Origin: Magnolia sinica
Lineage: Eukaryota > Streptophyta > Magnoliopsida > Magnoliales > Magnoliaceae
Direction: 5' to 3'
DNA length: 64,000 nucleotides
Assembly (NCBI RefSeq): GCF_029962835.1
Contig: NC_080590.1
Span: 67,481,501 to 67,545,500 of the forward strand
The notes beneath the pieces were generated by a model. That model made no database searches and was not told the origin of the DNA. It was given only the letters and a program-made list of their open reading frames with translations. Each line of letters begins with the position of its first letter. The stretch's first letter is position 1. Of the stretch, positions 59,787-64,000 are shown piece by piece. Both the position numbers and the translations under genes were made by a program.

Positions 59787-60865
59787 GAATCGAGGTATGC
59801 CCCTCTCTCTCCCTCTCTTCCTTGCATCAATTGAGTTCCTTCGGGGGGTAGGATACCCTACTTTTCTCCACTTCGAAGGGAGAAAAAGAAAAACCCCAAT
59901 TCTTCCAAGAGCTTTTTCGATCCTCTTCAATGGTGATTTTCATCAACTGATGCATAATCTCGACCGAAGCTCTCCATCTCTTCCTCGATGGAGGAAAGCC
60001 ACAAGCTCTACCTTGAGATCTTCATCCAAGAATCCCAGCCGTTGGAGGCTAGGATTTCTCATCTAAGCCTTGATGGAGAACATGATTAGGTATATGTTTC
60101 TTATCTCAGAGGAATTTCAGTATATTGTTTAGGGATTCGGTTCTGTATTTGAGTAGAAGGAATGATTTATGCATTATTTTTTTTAATAGATTGAGAAATA
60201 GAAGTTCTGAACTTTGAAATATGAATTTATTCGGTTTGGATTCCTTTCAATTTCTTTTTATTTTTTGGAATTTGATTGTCATCTCTTCTATTCATTTGTT
60301 TGGAGATTTCTTTTTGGGATCTCTAGGAGAGGCTCTTTTTATGGTTCTTATGGAAGAAACGGATATGAATTGAATGGGTTTGCACTTAAAAAAAAAAAAA
60401 ATGGGCTCGCACGAAAATAGATTCTGCAACTTATCTGTGCATTTCCTATTGGAGTTGATTGTACTATGCTACATGGAGCTGGTTCTGTGTTTTTGTTGAG
60501 ACCTATAAGCCATAGATGGTAGTTGATCTAGACTGTATGAACCTTGGATCCAATAGTTTCCAGGACAGAGGTGTGTGGTTCCACATGCTTTGTTTTGTAG
60601 AGATTAGGATTTGGCAAGATATGTAAAAAAAAGAAAAGAAAAAAAAAAGTGTGCTTTTTTGCTCATGTTTATAAAATTTCAACTATTTAAAGCTGAAATC
60701 TGTGAAGAAGTTATTTTCTTGTGCAAATAAGAAATTTTAGCTGCTTGAAGGTCAAATCCATTAAAAAAAAAAAAAAAAAACCATTTTAGGGGTTAATCTG
60801 AGATTTCAGCTCCTTAAAGCTTCAGAATCTATAGTGACAAGAACACAACACTGTGGATCCACCAA

Positions 60866-61525
60866 CTGCATGTCCATAGTAAAGCGACTACTTGTTTCTA
60901 TCTATTCTTGTTATTAAAGTGACTGCTTAATCCATAGTAAATTTGTATTCACTGCAACTTTGGTATATAATTGTCCCTAGCACCTTGCATCATTTTCAAA
61001 GTTCCTCATTTATTTCAAATTTTATTTCAGTCTATTCTAAATCCTGTTTCAATCACAGTTTTTTTTTTTTTTTTTCAAATGTTTCTTCTAAATGTTGTTT
61101 CTGCTATGTTGTAATTCGAAATTGACTTAACTGGATTTGTTAAAATGGCAGGAGAATCAGTAAGCTATAGTAGATGCTTGCTACCCTTGGTCAGAATGTT
61201 ACCATTGCACTCACTTCGAAGGTTTCAAAGTTACGTTGTTTTCATAATTAAAGATAATTGTGAAGCATCCACTTTTTCTTTTCTTTTTTTTCCTTTTTCT
61301 TTTTAAAGATTTGGTAAGCTTCTGTCATTGAAAACTGGTTTTTCTTTTCAGCCTGTTGGTTTAATTATCCGTGAGCAAAGTAATGTAATCTTTAAACAGG
61401 TTTATTTTGAATTTAAAGGTTGGCTTAGAAAATTCTCTTTCCATCAGTTGTATGTCCATAGTAAAGTGACTACGTATTATTCTATCTGTTCTTGTTATTA
61501 AAGCGACTACTTAATCCATGTAAAA
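60866..61525. repeat. Dispersed direct repeat of about 70 bp, offset 582
   Basis: TGTCCATAGTAAAGCGACTA (from 60871) and TGTCCATAGTAAAGTGACTA (from 61453) are each followed by TTCTTGTTATTAAAG, GACT and CTTAATCCAT. The intervening 500 bases hold T-rich runs. The unit is not otherwise identified. Confidence 0.85.
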
Positions 61526-62000
61526 AGAGGGGAATGGGGTTTTGGGTATTTGTTTTTTTTTTTTCAATGTTGGGAATGCCTTTTGGGATTGTGCTTTCAC
61601 TGTTACTTTTGTGTTGGGGCCATAAAGACAGACATTGTTGTAGGTTCTTTTGTGCCACTAGTCAGTAAGCATGATGCTTCGATCATAGTCGTACGTGAAA
61701 GGTTCGGTGACCCCATCAGGGACCGACACTCGAATCGAGCCGAAGAGTCTGGCTTCTCTTTGCATTCCATAGTGTGCATGGTAAAGGTATGTTCCTAGCG
61801 GCAATATGTTTAAAGGAGTAAAGGTGATTTAGAGACCTTACTAATCCAATCATCAATTACAAAGATAACAAGCTGTATGATAGCCATGGCATATATTGTT
61901 GTCTGCAATGGAGAGCGTTCAAATCACTGACCCGATTCTGGATGGAGCAGAACCAAAGTAAGTTATATGGATGGATTGTTCCCTTGGAATTTGTACCAGT

Positions 62001-63364
62001 TGTTACTGTTTTGCTTTTAACCATTCATTTTCATAGCAATCAAATGGAATTCTGGTTGATATATGTAAGCAAGATGACCCCGCACCATTTTTTTTAATGG
62101 GGTGAACTCTCTTTGGGAATCTAAACACTGGGGTAGCAGTTAAAACAAACGTGTTGAAAAAGTGAAACTGAGGTTTATTCTTATGGGGTTTATGAATATT
62201 TTTGAATAGTTAAAAATGAAAAATATTCTTTGGGCCTTTTTCAACAAACAGTTAGCCTTTTGTTTAATGTAAATTTAGTGTTTTGACCCATTTTCTATTT
62301 CTTTAAATAAGACATTCTTATTGGCTGATTGAGGCCGTGAAGTTGGTGTTTGAATGAAAATTTGTATACATCAGCTGACTTCAGGCTTCCATAAAAATGT
62401 TGATTAAATGTTGAATGTCGATTGGACTTTGTTGTGCCCTGCAGTCGGTGGACCGCACGTCAAAAATCATGCTAGGTCAGACAATCCTAGTTGTTGATTG
62501 GAGGACCTTTGCCTATCAAATGGTTACTGTTATTTAGACTTCATTTCTAAACCACCCAATCGCAGTCCAATTATAATCTTCTGAAGTCATCTAATCAACG
62601 GCCACAATTACCCAACTATATTAATGTTTAGGTCAGCATAACACCCATGTTAGGTAGCCATCGTTTAGATCCAGGCTGTTTATATGATGGCGCACATTAA
62701 TTCTAGCCAACACTCAGTGGCCAGAATCTCATGGCGCACATATACAAGATCCATGAAGTTTTGATGTGGGTCTTAGAATGCATGGACCATATATTAAAAA
62801 ACACATTAGGTTATTGGTGGAATGCTTGGTCTTATCCAAGCCATTTCTCTCATTTTTGGTGTAAGAATATACTCAAACCTCATGCGCGTGGACTTGTTAA
62901 GTGCATTCATTTTGGAATAATTCTATGAGAACTTGAATTTGTTGCTCTTGTTGTTTGTCATTGCTTTGATTGGCTTCCCTACTCTTTAAGTACTAAATTA
63001 CCATCCATCTATTGTAAGTAGATCTGATTATAGTTCTTGAGTATTTTATGCACAACAATTATTCTTGCATTTCCTTGCTGTTGGAGTTGATATCTTGATG
63101 TCCCGTTCTTAGAAATATGTAGTTTTTTTATTCTTCCATAGACTCTGCTTGCAACTATTGAGATTGTATTTTTAGTTATATCTTATTGGGGTGTTTCATA
63201 GTTGTAGAATGGAGATTGGACTGGTTCATAGTTGAGTCCCAAAGCATGACATAGACTTTGATTATTTTATTCATGTAGTGTGCATTGCCCAAATGGGCCA
63301 TTTTAAGAGTTGTCCCATCCCACTAATTTCAGAATCATATAGCTAACCTACAATTGGATATAGT
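62001..63364. other. Unassigned; one MITE-like stretch
   Basis: No gene was recognised. The part 62440-62720 (GTCGGTGGACCGCACGTC, GTAGCCATCGTTTAGATCCA, AATTCTAGCCAACACTCAGT) has the look of a decayed MITE but no paired ends were found. Confidence 0.35.
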
Positions 63365-63817
63365 TGTAAGACCCGTATCCTAGTCCATACCGCTTCTTAG
63401 GGTTCCACGGTCCTCCCGGTCGAATTCTGGCAACCCAAGACCTGTAATTGGCATTTACACGCGATCCTAAGTCGCATCCTGTATATCTATGTCGGCTTGA
63501 CCCAAGACTTATATTCTAGTGACCGCGCCGTCACCGCGGATCCGACACCATGTCTTGCACGTCGATGCGATACCCTGGCCAAGAGTTATGGGCTTACGTT
63601 TATTTCGAGGAAAACGCCGTGCGTTGCAATTCTCAAGAGAATCTCTACCCTAAACATCACATTAATCCATCAATCAAAGTCAAGTACACCTCCTATCATA
63701 AGTACAAGTCAAGTACAAGCAACCCATCTCTCTCCCATTCCCAGAGTCAACTCTCTCTCTCCACCCATCCCTTCCTTACACCCATCACCCATCACTCTAT
63801 CACCTTTTCATTCCATC

Positions 63818-63865
<48 letters not shown>

Positions 63866-64000
63866 CTCTCTCTTCACTCCTAAGCAACCCAAGAGAATCC
63901 AACGTTCAAGCCTCCCAAGGAGAAGCTAGGTGTGGCCCACTTCCCTACCCCCCACATCTCACCATCCAACCATCAAAACTTCATCATCCACCGTCAAAGG
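63365..64000 (+). mobile_element. LTR of a retrotransposon, cut by the window end
   Basis: TGTAAGACCCGTATCCTAG is a typical gypsy LTR start. A pyrimidine-rich leader with a (TC)n tract follows after about 350 bases, as in the other LTRs of this window. The right end lies outside, so neither TSD nor internal region can be tested. Confidence 0.5.
63821..63862. repeat. (TC)n microsatellite
   Basis: About 20 TC units within the presumed LTR leader. Confidence 0.96.

Larger units (their letters stand above)
59535..62000 (+). other. Possible 5' part of a transcribed locus, uncertain
   Basis: A pyrimidine-rich, exon-like stretch runs to about 60095 and could end in a donor (GATTAGGTATATG). AT/T-rich intron-like sequence follows. 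Near 61907 a start codon in good context (TCTGCAATGG) opens MESVQITDPILDGAEPK, then meets a canonical donor GTAAGTTA near 61957. No protein family was recognised and no following exon was found before the window ends. A non-coding or purely accidental pattern is equally possible. Confidence 0.2.

Noticed and set aside
59530..60066. 178-residue plus-strand frame as a gene
   Set aside because: Its composition is Leu/Ser/Pro-rich from CT-rich DNA, with no domain; kept only as part of a possible untranslated exon.
1..64000. tRNA, rRNA, snoRNA genes or organelle-derived segments
   Set aside because: Looked for conserved tRNA arm patterns and familiar rRNA or plastid gene words by eye; nothing convincing was seen, though a covariance-model search could not be run.

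Overview
This is a nuclear DNA window from a flowering plant. The evidence is plant Ty3/gypsy and Ty1/copia retrotransposons, plant L1-type LINEs, hAT-, Mutator- and CACTA-type DNA elements, plant mobile domain (PMD) reading frames, many (GA)n, (AT)n and (AC)n microsatellites, and one intron-containing host gene. Abundant repeats built around the words GTGGGGCCCACC and CACCATGATG resemble repeats I associate with magnoliid genomes; that placement is inference only. No bacterial operon, CRISPR array, rRNA or tRNA gene was seen.

Layout. 0-6.5 kb: an LTR fragment, a minus-strand Ty3/gypsy pol remnant with a tandem duplication inside its reverse transcriptase, then a copia gag-protease remnant. 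6.8-7.8 kb: a hAT-like element with an 8-bp target site duplication (TSD). 10.0-11.7 kb: the only clear host gene, three 3' exons of a class I glutaredoxin whose first exon(s) are not visible. 12.2-23 kb: an Athila/Tat-type 3' LTR with internal tail, several LINE pieces in opposite orientations, a copia gag remnant and another LINE. 23.5-23.9 kb: a short hAT-like MITE.

27.1-39.3 kb: a Tat-lineage Ty3/gypsy element on the minus strand with both LTRs, gag, protease and RT. It has no visible RNase H or integrase, and a broken PMD reading frame lies on the opposite strand. Inside it are a solo LTR, a 1.4-kb hAT element with perfect 8-bp TSD, and, within that hAT element, a foldback MITE sitting in an (AT)n tract. 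39.4-42.7 kb: a cluster of the same MITE family, repeatedly bordered by (AC)n, (AT)n or (GT)n. 44.5-47.7 kb: a second Athila/Tat 3' end. 47.7-53.0 kb: pieces of another Tat element, with an integrase end on minus and extra frames on plus, including a second PMD pseudogene. 53.05 kb: a CACTA terminus. 54.8-56.3 kb: palindromic MITEs, one with a perfect 9-bp TSD. 56.35-59.53 kb: a 3.2-kb solo LTR with a perfect 5-bp TSD. 59.5-62 kb: a possible, weakly supported 5' part of a transcribed locus. 63.4 kb to the end: the start of another LTR.

Nearly all coding sequence is decayed mobile-element protein. The glutaredoxin is the only likely working gene, and even it cannot be shown to be complete here. 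The most interesting pattern is the microsatellite-associated MITE family, followed by the antisense PMD frames in Tat retroelements.
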